Shown here piece after piece: positions 44,177 through 52,427 of a stretch of DNA of 64,000 nt. The stretch is from the NCBI GenBank assembly GCA_022825235.1, contig JAJDYI010000069.1, positions 1 to 64,000 of the forward strand. Direction: 5' to 3'. Under the pieces are notes generated by a model that was not told where the DNA came from, did no database searches, and saw only the letters and a program-made list of their open reading frames with translations. This stretch comes from Alphaproteobacteria bacterium. Lineage in GTDB: Bacteria > Pseudomonadota > Alphaproteobacteria > TMED109. Within the stretch, counting starts at the first letter, position 1, and every line of letters begins with the position of its first letter. The translations under genes and the position numbers were made by a program.

Positions 44177-45487
44177 TTATCCTTGCTGGTCCCACATCTG
44201 GCCCAGGTCCGTCATGTGCTTGATCATCAGGTCCTTGTGCTGGTCCCACCAGGCGGGAATGGACTTGAAGGCCTTGATCCGGGCCTTGCCGCCCTCGATT
44301 GCCACGACCGGCCAGTTGCCGACCAGGGCGTTGTCGATTCCGAACAGTTCCGTGCCCCACCAGTCGGCGGTGCCGAAGGCATGCTTGCCGGTCCCGTCGG
44401 CCTTCATCGCCTCCAGGACGGCGGCCGGTTCGGCGCTCCCGGCCCTGGTGGCTGCGTCGGCCCAGAGATCCATGATCGAGGCGTACTCCCAGGAGACGGC
44501 GCCCCATGCCGAGGCGCCGTACCGGTTGGCGTACTCAGCGTAGAACTCGTTCGGGTTGACGAAGTTGATCTCCTCGCTGTTCAGCGCCGGGTCGTCGAAG
44601 TCCGGGAACTGGAAGATGAACCCTTCCATGAACTCCTCCGACGTCTTCTCGATGATGTTCTGATAGAAGTCGGCCGTGCAGGAGATGATCTGCCCTTGGT
44701 AGCCCTGCTGGAACGCCTGTTCGCACAACGGATGGACGTAGTCGGCGTAGCAGGTGTCCAGGCAGAGGATGTCCGGGTTCCCGGCCATGAGCCTGGTCAT
44801 GACGGGCGCGAAGTCCGTCGTCGCGGGGTCGAAGAACAGGGGCGCGTCGACCATCTCGATCCCGGCCGCCTCGAAGGCCGCCAGGTAGGTGGCCACCGAG
44901 GGCTTGCCGAGCGCGTCGTCCTGCGCGCACATGGCGGCGGTCTTCAGCTCCGGCTTGTTCTCCGCCAGCCATTCGACGCCGGTCACGTTGTAGATCGGGT
45001 GCACCTCGCAGGGTGCGACCAGCGTCGTGCTATCCGGCGACAGGTCGCTCGGCAGCAGAGTCGAGAAGAGCATGCCTTCGCGTTCGGCGACCGGCTGCGC
45101 GCCGGCCCAGGTGTCGCCGCCCAGCATCATGATGAACTTGACGCCGTCTTCCTTGATCAGCTTGGTGGCGCCGGTGCGCGCCTTCGCGACGTCGTACTCG
45201 TTGTCGTAGCCAACGAACTCGATGTTGTACGACTGGCCGCCGATGCTGACCCCGCCCTTGGCGTTGACCCAGTCCGCCCAGATCAGGCACCCGTCCAGGC
45301 CGGGCTTGCCCCAGGCCGCCACCGGGCCCGTGAGGGGAGCCAGGAAACCGATCTTGATGGTGTGGCTGTCAGCGAAGGAGACGCGCGGCAGGCCGGTGCC
45401 CGTTGCCGCCAGCGCCGCCCCCGCTGCCGCGGAGGTGCCGAGGAATTTCCGCCTACTGATCTTGCGGTGAAGTGACTTGCGCGACAT
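44177..45487 (-). CDS. livK: ABC transporter substrate-binding protein (LivK/amide-urea type)
   Basis: 436 residues from ATG 45487, with a GGGAGG site. The N-terminus is a twin-arginine-type signal (SRRKFLGTSAAAGAALAATG). The mature protein opens with TIKIGFLAPLTGPVAAWGKP, the type I periplasmic-binding fold of HAAT transporters. The binding pocket region MMLGGDTWAGAQPVAE differs from leucine-binding proteins, so another ligand is likely. It is divergent from tmm, with repeat operators between them, which points to methylated amines or their N-oxides as ligand (inference). Confidence 0.88.
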   Translation of the reverse strand: MSRKSLHRKISRRKFLGTSAAAGAALAATGTGLPRVSFADSHTIKIGFLAPLTGPVAAWGKPGLDGCLIWADWVNAKGGVSIGGQSYNIEFVGYDNEYDVAKARTGATKLIKEDGVKFIMMLGGDTWAGAQPVAEREGMLFSTLLPSDLSPDSTTLVAPCEVHPIYNVTGVEWLAENKPELKTAAMCAQDDALGKPSVATYLAAFEAAGIEMVDAPLFFDPATTDFAPVMTRLMAGNPDILCLDTCYADYVHPLCEQAFQQGYQGQIISCTADFYQNIIEKTSEEFMEGFIFQFPDFDDPALNSEEINFVNPNEFYAEYANRYGASAWGAVSWEYASIMDLWADAATRAGSAEPAAVLEAMKADGTGKHAFGTADWWGTELFGIDNALVGNWPVVAIEGGKARIKAFKSIPAWWDQHKDLMIKHMTDLGQMWDQQG

Positions 45488-45621
45488 GCGTGCCTCCCAG
45501 AATTGATACGCCTGCGCCTGCGCTGGCGCCCGTTGCCCCGGCGGTGTTGCCGAAGCGCCGCCCGGCAGCCCACCGCAGGGTCTGCGCGACCGCAACCGGG
45601 GGCCAATCCGTCAGCGTCATG

Positions 45622-45637
45622 ACCAATTCTGACCAAT
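45622..45637 (-). promoter_or_regulatory. Tandem ATTGGT operator B (livK side)
   Basis: On the minus strand two ATTGGT hexamers (45637-45632 and 45627-45622) lie in direct repeat with exactly 10-bp spacing, written GACCAATTCTGACCAATTC on the plus strand. It is about 135 bases upstream of livK. The same pattern recurs before tmm, gntR, gmaS and amt. Confidence 0.6.
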
Positions 45638-45815
45638 TCGCACGGCGAGTCAGCCAAGTGTGCACGATTGCGGTCAATCCCCCACAGCATGACAGTTTGG
45701 GGGCTGGATGCAAGCGAAATACGCACTATTGTCGCCGTTCGACGCGATTGCATCCGGTCCTGCCGAAACGGATGACGGTCAGAAATCACCGCCACATGGG
45801 CGTATGGGCCCCCAT

Positions 45816-45841
45816 AGTGGTGTAGATTGGTGTAGATTGGT
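45816..45841 (+). promoter_or_regulatory. Tandem ATTGGT operator A (tmm side)
   Basis: AGTGGTGTAG-ATTGGTGTAG-ATTGGT: three direct repeats starting at 45816, 45826 and 45836, period 10. The last ends 81 bases before the tmm ATG. The rest of the livK-tmm intergenic region (45488-45922) contains operator B but no further gene. Confidence 0.62.
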
Positions 45842-45922
45842 TTCGGCTGCCGAGGCCAAACTTCCAACCGCGCAGGCGGTCCGCGGCAGACCGGACCGCC
45901 GGCCAGGACAGTGAGGAAGACG

Positions 45923-47266
45923 ATGGGCAAACGAGTTGCGGTGATCGGCGCGGGGCCGTCCGGCCTCGCCCAGTTGCGGGCGTTCCAGTCGGCGAAGGCC
46001 GGCGGGGCAGACGTTCCGGAGGTCGTCTGTTACGAGAAGCAGGCCGACTGGGGCGGTTTGTGGAACTACACGTGGCGCACGGGACTCGACGAGTACGGCG
46101 AGCCGGTCCACTGTTCGATGTACCGGTACTTGTGGTCGAACGGCCCCAAGGAAGGACTCGAGTTTGCCGACTATTCGTTCGAGGAGCATTTCGGGCGGCA
46201 GATTGCCTCCTATCCGCCGCGCGAGGTGCTCTTCGACTACATCGAGGGCCGGGTGAAGAAAGCGGCCGTGCGTGACTCGATCCGCTTCCGCTCGACCGTC
46301 CGGCGGGTCGACTACGACGATGCGACGGGCCAGTTCACGGTCGCGGTGCACGACCTGCCGAGCGACAGCGAGTCCAGCGAGCGGTTCGACCACGTCGTGG
46401 TCGCGACGGGCCATTTCTCCACCCCGAACGTGCCGCACTTCGACGGTCTCGATCGGTTCAACGGCCGCGTGATGCACGCCCACGACTTTCGCGACGCCGT
46501 CGAGTTCAAGGACAAGGACATCCTGATCATCGGCACCAGCTATTCGGCCGAGGACATCGGGTCCCAGTGCTGGAAATACGGCTGCAAGTCGGTCACCGTC
46601 AGCCACCGGACCGCGGCCATGGGCTACGACTGGCCCGACAACTGGAAGGAGGTGCCGTTGCTGCAGAAGGTGGAGGGCAACACCTGCACCTTCAAGGACG
46701 GCTCAACGGCCGTCGTCGATGCAATCATCCTGTGTACCGGCTACCTGCACTACTTCCCCTTCATGGCACCGGAGCTCCGACTGCGTACCGCCAACCGGCT
46801 TGCGGCGGCCGATCTCTACAAGGGCGTGGCGTGGATCAACAATCCGAAGCTGTTCTATCTCGGCATGCAGGACCAGTGGTACACCTTCAACATGTTCGAC
46901 GCACAGGCTTGGTACGTCCGCGACATCATCATGGGCCGCGTCCAGGTGCCGGACCGGGCCGCCATGGCCGCCGACGTCGCTGAACGGGAGGCCCGGGAGG
47001 ACGCTCTCGAGGACGACTACGGCGCGATCCGCTACCAGGGCGACTACGTTCGGGAGCTGATTGCCGAGACGGACTATCCCAGCTTCGACGTGGACGGCGC
47101 GAACGAGGCCTTCTTCCAGTGGAAGAAACACAAGAAGCAGAACATCATGACGTTCCGGGACAACGGGTACAAGTCGGTGATGACCGGCACCATGGCGCCG
47201 ACCCACCACACTCCCTGGGTCGATGCCATGGATGATTCGATGGAGAGCTATCTCCGGAACGAATAA
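45923..47266 (+). CDS. tmm: Trimethylamine monooxygenase
   Basis: 447 residues from ATG 45923, with a GAGG site. It is nearly collinear with known Tmm. FAD motif GAGPSG (residues 8-13), substrate/NADPH-proximal blocks [20 protein letters not shown] and [15 protein letters not shown] motif region [16 protein letters not shown] motif [12 protein letters not shown], and the C-terminal [20 protein letters not shown]. The enzyme oxidises TMA to TMAO with NADPH and oxygen, and often also dimethyl sulfide. It is cytoplasmic. It is the first gene of tmm-TPR-tdm-nitrilase, controlled by tandem repeats just upstream. Confidence 0.95.
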   Translation: MGKRVAVIGAGPSGLAQLRAFQSAKAGGADVPEVVCYEKQADWGGLWNYTWRTGLDEYGEPVHCSMYRYLWSNGPKEGLEFADYSFEEHFGRQIASYPPREVLFDYIEGRVKKAAVRDSIRFRSTVRRVDYDDATGQFTVAVHDLPSDSESSERFDHVVVATGHFSTPNVPHFDGLDRFNGRVMHAHDFRDAVEFKDKDILIIGTSYSAEDIGSQCWKYGCKSVTVSHRTAAMGYDWPDNWKEVPLLQKVEGNTCTFKDGSTAVVDAIILCTGYLHYFPFMAPELRLRTANRLAAADLYKGVAWINNPKLFYLGMQDQWYTFNMFDAQAWYVRDIIMGRVQVPDRAAMAADVAEREAREDALEDDYGAIRYQGDYVRELIAETDYPSFDVDGANEAFFQWKKHKKQNIMTFRDNGYKSVMTGTMAPTHHTPWVDAMDDSMESYLRNE

Positions 47267-47286
47267 CGCGGCCCCGGGCCCCCGCC

Positions 47287-48021
47287 ATGGGCGATCTGTC
47301 GACGGAGTGGGAGTGGGACGCTCTCTCGGCCGCCGCGCTGGACGCCTATCGCGGAGCGCGCCGCGCCGAAGCGGTCCACTTGTGGCGGCGGGCGGGGGCC
47401 CTGGCGCAGGATTTTCCCGAGGGCGACCCGCGCCGGGCGGCCAGCGCGAACAATGCTGCGCTCGCTCTCCTGGTCGAGCAGGATCACGACGGCGCCGTTG
47501 CGGCGCTGTCGTCGGCGCTGTCGGCGTGGGAGGTGTCGCTCGAGTGGACCCACGGCATGGCCGTTACAGCCGTGGCCCGCAGTTCGCTGTTTCACCAGCG
47601 TCTCGAACAGCGCCATGTCGAGACCTACGGCGATGTCCGGCGCGCCCGGCACCGCGTTTTCCTGACGGGTGCCGTCGCCCTGACCCGCTTCAATCTTGCG
47701 ATCGCCCAGCTCTTCGTGGACGACGACGAAACGGCGGACGAACTGCTCGCCGCCGCGCTCGCCGAACGCGAGCAGGCGTTCGGGCCGAACGATCCGGAAG
47801 TCATGGCCATTGCGCGGGTGCTGTCGGGCCGGGCCGACGCCGCGGCGGACGACTCCCGGATGGCGCTGTACGACGCCAAGATCCAGACCGCCGCCGGCCG
47901 GCTGGCGCCGGACGCCCTCGATGCGTGGCGCCGGGACCAGCCGCTGGACATGAACGACACCCGTCGACTGCTGGCAGCGGGCTATCTCACCGCAATGGCG
48001 CACCAGCGGGATTTCCTGTAG
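47287..48021 (+). CDS. TPR-like protein of unknown function between tmm and tdm
   Basis: 244 residues, almost entirely helical. Tetratricopeptide-like units are visible as ALDAYRGARRAEAVHLWRRAGALAQDF, ASANNAALALLVEQDHDGAV and TRFNLAIAQLFVDDDETADELLAAALAEREQAFG. There is no signal peptide or membrane span. It starts 20 bases after tmm, so it is in the same operon. I do not know a role for such a protein in TMA catabolism; a scaffold between Tmm and Tdm or a chaperone for the metal-dependent Tdm is imaginable. Confidence 0.7.
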   Translation: MGDLSTEWEWDALSAAALDAYRGARRAEAVHLWRRAGALAQDFPEGDPRRAASANNAALALLVEQDHDGAVAALSSALSAWEVSLEWTHGMAVTAVARSSLFHQRLEQRHVETYGDVRRARHRVFLTGAVALTRFNLAIAQLFVDDDETADELLAAALAEREQAFGPNDPEVMAIARVLSGRADAAADDSRMALYDAKIQTAAGRLAPDALDAWRRDQPLDMNDTRRLLAAGYLTAMAHQRDFL

Positions 48022-48136
48022 CGGGGTCGGGATGCCGCCAGCTCCACGATCACTGCCGTTCCGGGCTGTTGGCGCAGATTGCCGTCCGGTCGAGCAGTTC
48101 ATAGGCTAGGGAACGGAAGAAGGTGCAAGGTTTGCC

Positions 48137-50509
48137 ATGAGGATCGAGACGCCGCGCCCGCGACTGAGGCAGCAGCCGTCGACGGCCGGCGGCGTGCTGA
48201 TCCCCGGCGTGCCCGCGCTGGGTGCCGGGGTCGAGCGCTACGTCGCCGAAGGCGCCGGCGCGACCGTTTTCTCGCTGGAGCCGGGCGATACCGTCACGGT
48301 GCGCGACCGCGAGGGTCGGCAGGTGGCGGAAATCGCCGGCTTCGCACCGGCCGGGTCGGCCGACACCGAGGCGCTGGGGGTCGCGCCGAACGGGACCGCG
48401 GGTGGCCTCAAGGCCATCCTGGAAGGCGATGACGGACCGGCCCGTTCGCTCGCCGGCTGCCTGCAGCGGCGCGGGCTCGATCTCGCGGGCGCGCGATCGA
48501 TCAGCGTTCTGGGAGGCGACTCACGGCCCGGTGACGAGGAAACGTTCACCGCTGAGCGGCCGCTGGTCTGCTTCATCGCAGCCCCCGGACCTGCGATGCG
48601 GGTCGACCGGCAGGATCCGCCGACCCCGATCGAGATCTTCGTCACCCGCGCCAACCCGGCGGCACCCTCTGAGCACGCGGTGCCGGAGCCCCTGGCCGAT
48701 CCGCGCCTCGACCGGCGCATTGGTGCCCGCACGGCCGAAGCCTACGAGGTCAAGGCCGGTGAATTCATCCAGATCATCGACGTGCAAGGCCGGCAGTGTT
48801 CGGATTTCCAGGCCTTTACCGTCGCCGGTCTCGACCAGGGGCGGGAACTTTGCCTGGACGCGACGGCCACCCGCACGCTGATGGGGAGCGCCTATCCGGC
48901 GCCCGGCCTGCTGTCAAAATGCTTCGATCAGGGCCTGCAGCCGATGGTCGAGGTGGTCCGCGACACCTGCGGCCGGCACGACAGCTTCCTCTACGCCTGC
49001 ACGGCGAAGTACTACGACGACATGGGCTATCCCGGCCACGTCAACTGCACGGACAACTTCAATGCGGTGCTAGCACCGTTCGCGGTCGCGCCGCGCCGCG
49101 GCTGGATGGCGCTGAATTTCTTCTTCAACACCGGGTTCGACGACGCCAACCAGGCGTTCCACGACAATCCGTGGTCGCGCCCGGGCGACTACGTGCTCCT
49201 GCAGGCATTGACCGATCTGGTCTGCGTGTCGTCCGCCTGCCCGGACGATATCGACGCGGCCAACGGCTGGGACCCCACTGACATCCACGTGCGGGTCTAC
49301 CCGCGCGGGAACATGTTCTCGAAAGCGGTGGCCTATCGCATGACCCCCGACGCCGACCCCAAGCTGACCAAGGAAACCGGTTTCCACAGCCGGTTTGCCG
49401 CGCACACGCGGAACTTCACCGAATACAACGGCTACTGGCTGGCCAACAGTTTCACCAACCGTGGCGCACTGGACGAATACTGGGCCTGCCGCGAGCGGGC
49501 GGCGATCATGGACCTCTCGGCCCTCCGCAAGTTCGAGGTCCTGGGACCGGACGCCGAGCGCCTGATGCAGTGGGTGCTGACCCGAAACATGCGCCGGCTG
49601 GCCACCGGTCAGGTGGTCTATTCCGCCATGTGCTACGAGACCGGCGGCATGATCGATGACGGCACCGCCTTCCGGCTGGCAGACGACAATTTCCGCTGGA
49701 TCGGCGGTTGCGACTACGGCGGCGAATGGATGCGCGAGCAGGCGGCCACGCTCGGGCTCAATGTCTGGGTCCGATCGTCGACCGACCAGCTCCACAACGT
49801 CGCGGTCCAGGGCCCCAGGAGCAGGGACATCCTCAAGGAGGTTGTGTGGACGCCGCCCGCCCAGCCGGCCATTGCCGAGCTCGGCTGGTTCCGGTTCACG
49901 ATTGCCCGGATCGGCGATCACGCCGGGATCCCGATCATTGTCTCGCGCACCGGCTACACGGGTGAGCTGGGCTTCGAAGTCTGGTGCCACCCGCGCGACG
50001 CCACCAGCGTGTGGGACGCCATCTGGACAGCCGGCGAACCGCACGGTCTCTCGCCTTTCGGCCTGGAGGCGCTTGACATGGTGCGAATCGAGGCCGGCCT
50101 GGTCTTCGCCAACCATGAGTTCGACGACCAGACCGATCCCTTCGAGGCTGGTATCGGTTTCACGGTGCCGCTGAAGACGAAGGAGGACGATTTCGTCGGC
50201 CGGGAAGCCCTGGTCCGGCGCAAGGAAACGCCGCAGCGCAAGCTGGTCGGCCTGGAGCTGGACGGGCAGGAGCCGGCGGCCCACGGCGACTGCGTCCACG
50301 TCGGGCGGTCCCAGGTCGGCACCATCACCAGCGCCATGCGCTCGCCCGTATTGCGGAAGAACATCGCACTGTGCCGGATGGACGTGACCGCTTCGGGCGA
50401 GGGGACCGCCGTCCAAGTCGGCAAGCTGGACGGCCACCAGAAGCGCATTCCGGCCCGGGTGGTGCCGTTCCCCTTCTACGACCCGACGAAGTCCCGGGTC
50501 CGGGCCTAG
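48137..50509 (+). CDS. tdm: Trimethylamine N-oxide demethylase
   Basis: 790 residues, the size of known Tdm. The N-terminal half is the DUF1989 metal-binding domain (EAYEVKAGEFIQIIDVQGRQ, then CSDFQAF, ARTLMG-like and NCTDNFNAVLAPF) with the conserved cysteines expected to hold zinc. The C-terminal half (from about residue 420) is a GcvT/aminomethyltransferase fold with folate-site sequence SRTGYTGELGFEVWC and GLEALDMVRIEAGL. Tdm converts TMAO to dimethylamine and formaldehyde; the GcvT half can pass the carbon to tetrahydrofolate. It is the natural partner of Tmm. Confidence 0.93.
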   Translation: MRIETPRPRLRQQPSTAGGVLIPGVPALGAGVERYVAEGAGATVFSLEPGDTVTVRDREGRQVAEIAGFAPAGSADTEALGVAPNGTAGGLKAILEGDDGPARSLAGCLQRRGLDLAGARSISVLGGDSRPGDEETFTAERPLVCFIAAPGPAMRVDRQDPPTPIEIFVTRANPAAPSEHAVPEPLADPRLDRRIGARTAEAYEVKAGEFIQIIDVQGRQCSDFQAFTVAGLDQGRELCLDATATRTLMGSAYPAPGLLSKCFDQGLQPMVEVVRDTCGRHDSFLYACTAKYYDDMGYPGHVNCTDNFNAVLAPFAVAPRRGWMALNFFFNTGFDDANQAFHDNPWSRPGDYVLLQALTDLVCVSSACPDDIDAANGWDPTDIHVRVYPRGNMFSKAVAYRMTPDADPKLTKETGFHSRFAAHTRNFTEYNGYWLANSFTNRGALDEYWACRERAAIMDLSALRKFEVLGPDAERLMQWVLTRNMRRLATGQVVYSAMCYETGGMIDDGTAFRLADDNFRWIGGCDYGGEWMREQAATLGLNVWVRSSTDQLHNVAVQGPRSRDILKEVVWTPPAQPAIAELGWFRFTIARIGDHAGIPIIVSRTGYTGELGFEVWCHPRDATSVWDAIWTAGEPHGLSPFGLEALDMVRIEAGLVFANHEFDDQTDPFEAGIGFTVPLKTKEDDFVGREALVRRKETPQRKLVGLELDGQEPAAHGDCVHVGRSQVGTITSAMRSPVLRKNIALCRMDVTASGEGTAVQVGKLDGHQKRIPARVVPFPFYDPTKSRVRA

Positions 50510-50534
50510 TCGGCCCGCCTGGCAGGAGCATGCG

Positions 50535-51362
50535 ATGTCGAAACGGTTTGCCGCCGCCTGCATCCAGAACAACGCCACTCCGGATGTCGACTTCAACATC
50601 GAGACGACGCTGCGGCTCGCGGAGCAGGCGGCGACGTCCGGGGCCGACCTGATCTGCACGCCGGAGTACTTCTCCGGCCTCCGGACGGAGAACGGACTCT
50701 TTCATCCCGCGGCCTTCATCGAGCCGGAGCATCCGGTCCTGCCGGCCTTCGCGAAGGCGGCGCGCGAGTGGAACGTCTGGTTCCTGCTCGGCTCGCTCGG
50801 GGTGCTGAACCCGGACGGGCGCATTTCGAACCGCTCTTACGTGATCGACAGCGGCGGCGAAATCGTTGCGCGCTACAACAAGGTGCACATGTTCGATGTC
50901 GTGCTCGACTCGGGCCCACTCACCGAATCGGCCACGATCGCGCCGGGCGACCGGTCGGTCGTGGCACCGACGCCGTGGGGCGGGCTCGGCCTGTCGATTT
51001 GCTACGACCTGCGCTTCGCGCCGCTGTACCGGCAGCTGGCCCACAACGGCGCGTCGATGCTGGCCGCGCCGGCCGCCTTCACCAAGGTGACCGGCGAGGC
51101 GCACTGGCACGTGCTGAACCGCGCCCGGGCCATCGAGCACGCCTGCTACATGATCTCGCCCTGCCAGTACGGAGAGGTCGAGGGCGGCGGCGCCTGCTTC
51201 GGCCATTCGCTGATCGTCGATCCCTGGGGCATGGTGCTGGCCGACGGGGGCGACGGCGAGGGCATCATCCTGGCCGACATCGACCTTGCTGCCGTGGCCG
51301 CGGCGCGCGGAAAGATCCCCGTGCTCGATCACGACCGGCCGATCACTCCCGAGACGCCGTAG
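50535..51362 (+). CDS. Carbon-nitrogen hydrolase (nitrilase superfamily)
   Basis: 275 residues. The catalytic triad is visible: Glu44 in CTPEYF, Lys116 in YNKVHMFD and Cys156 in SICYDLRF. The layout matches branch 10 (Nit/omega-amidase-like) enzymes. It begins 25 bases after tdm and should be co-transcribed. A substrate such as an N-methylated amide or omega-amide linked to gamma-glutamylmethylamide metabolism is attractive but inferred. Confidence 0.9.
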   Translation: MSKRFAAACIQNNATPDVDFNIETTLRLAEQAATSGADLICTPEYFSGLRTENGLFHPAAFIEPEHPVLPAFAKAAREWNVWFLLGSLGVLNPDGRISNRSYVIDSGGEIVARYNKVHMFDVVLDSGPLTESATIAPGDRSVVAPTPWGGLGLSICYDLRFAPLYRQLAHNGASMLAAPAAFTKVTGEAHWHVLNRARAIEHACYMISPCQYGEVEGGGACFGHSLIVDPWGMVLADGGDGEGIILADIDLAAVAAARGKIPVLDHDRPITPETP

Positions 51363-51390
51363 CCCAGCGTCCCGGCAGGGGGAGCGGCCG

Positions 51391-52131
51391 CTAGAGCGCC
51401 GCTGCGCCCATCAGGTCCTGGCGCGCCTTTTCCAGGTGGTCGTTGATGTGCTTGACCGCCGAAACGAGGTCGCGGCGCTTGATCGCCTCGAACAGCTCCC
51501 GGTGCTGGCGGTTGTATTCGTCGATCTCGTCAGGCACCAGGATCTTGTTTTTCATGGCGTCCCACTGATCGTGCCCGCGGACCGCGTTGATCTGCTGGTA
51601 CAGGTGCAGCATCAAGGGGTTCTTGGAGCTGCGGGCGAGCCATTCGTGGAACATGCTGTCGTGCCGCGAAAACGCCTCCTTGTCGTTCCGGCACTGCTCG
51701 AGGTCATTGAGAATCGATCCCAGCATCTTGATTTCGTTCGCGGTCGCATTGAGCACCGCAAGACGGGTCATGTACGGCTCGACAGCCATGCGCGCCTCGA
51801 TCAACTCCAGCGGGCTCACCTGGCTGACGATGTCGAGTGCGGCGCTGATCGCCATGTCCTCGCACTTGACGAACGTGCCGCTGCCGACGCGCCGCTCGAT
51901 CAGCCCGTCGGTCTCGAGATTGAGCAGGACCTTGCGGATGGTGCTCCGAGCGGTGTCAAACCGCTCGGCGAGTTCCCGCTCGGCGGGCAATTGGTCGCCG
52001 TTCACGTAGAAGCCGCTGCGGATGGCCTCGCGTAGCTGGGCCGTGATGTACCCGACGTGGCGGCCATCCTCGACGAGGCTCGGGCCGGCGGCAAGCCGGG
52101 TTTCCTGTCCAGGCGCGCGTCCGTCAGCCAC
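51391..52131 (-). CDS. GntR/FCD-family regulator of the methylamine cluster
   Basis: 246 residues from GTG 52131, chosen for its AGAGG site. The frame is open to TTG 52218, but that extension would cover operator C. Winged helix: VGYITAQLREAIRSGFYVNGDQL and ELAERFDTARSTIRKVLLNLE. The FCD effector domain contains ELIEARMAVEPYMTRLAV, SRHDSMFHEWLARSS and HRELFEAIKRRD. FCD-type GntR proteins often recognise TTGGT half-sites, as in PdhR. This protein is therefore the best candidate to bind the five ATTGGT repeat arrays of the cluster. Confidence 0.88.
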   Translation of the reverse strand: MADGRAPGQETRLAAGPSLVEDGRHVGYITAQLREAIRSGFYVNGDQLPAERELAERFDTARSTIRKVLLNLETDGLIERRVGSGTFVKCEDMAISAALDIVSQVSPLELIEARMAVEPYMTRLAVLNATANEIKMLGSILNDLEQCRNDKEAFSRHDSMFHEWLARSSKNPLMLHLYQQINAVRGHDQWDAMKNKILVPDEIDEYNRQHRELFEAIKRRDLVSAVKHINDHLEKARQDLMGAAAL

Positions 52132-52175
52132 GACCGCATCCTCTCGAGATTCCCGCCAACTGCATTCCCGCGCCA

Positions 52176-52211
52176 ATTGGTCGATATTGGCGAAATTGGT
52201 TTGCAAATGGT
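52176..52211 (+). promoter_or_regulatory. Tandem ATTGGT operator C (gntR promoter)
   Basis: ATTGGT, ATTGGC, ATTGGT and AATGGT start at 52176, 52186, 52195 and 52206, spacing 10, 9 and 11. The array lies 45-80 bases upstream of the chosen gntR start, consistent with autoregulation. Confidence 0.6.
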
Positions 52212-52349
52212 CACGCAACTGTGCAAAGTAGCGCCCGTTCAGTCAAGCTGGGCCGTCCAGCCGCGCCCGTCGAAAGCCAGATTTAGCGCGGATTTCTGAT
52301 TTTTCGCGACTAATCGTTTCAACCGGGATGATCTGGCCGGATCCAGCTG

Positions 52350-52365
52350 AATGGTTCGTATTGGT
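52350..52365 (+). promoter_or_regulatory. Tandem ATTGGT operator D (gmaS promoter)
   Basis: AATGGT (52350) and ATTGGT (52360) in direct repeat with 10-bp spacing, 62 bases before the gmaS ATG. The remainder of 52132-52427 contains operator C and no gene. Confidence 0.55.
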
Positions 52366-52427
52366 CACGGCGACCGCGTTCGGAACGCGGCCGGTGTGGG
52401 GACGGAGCGCCAGAAGGGGACGGCGAC

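Noticed and set aside
44042-45475. A 477-codon plus-strand frame
   Set aside because: Opposite the Liv-type binding protein gene with signal peptide and ribosome site.
49070-50659. A 529-codon minus-strand frame
   Set aside because: Opposite tdm, which is fully supported by its DUF1989 and GcvT domains.
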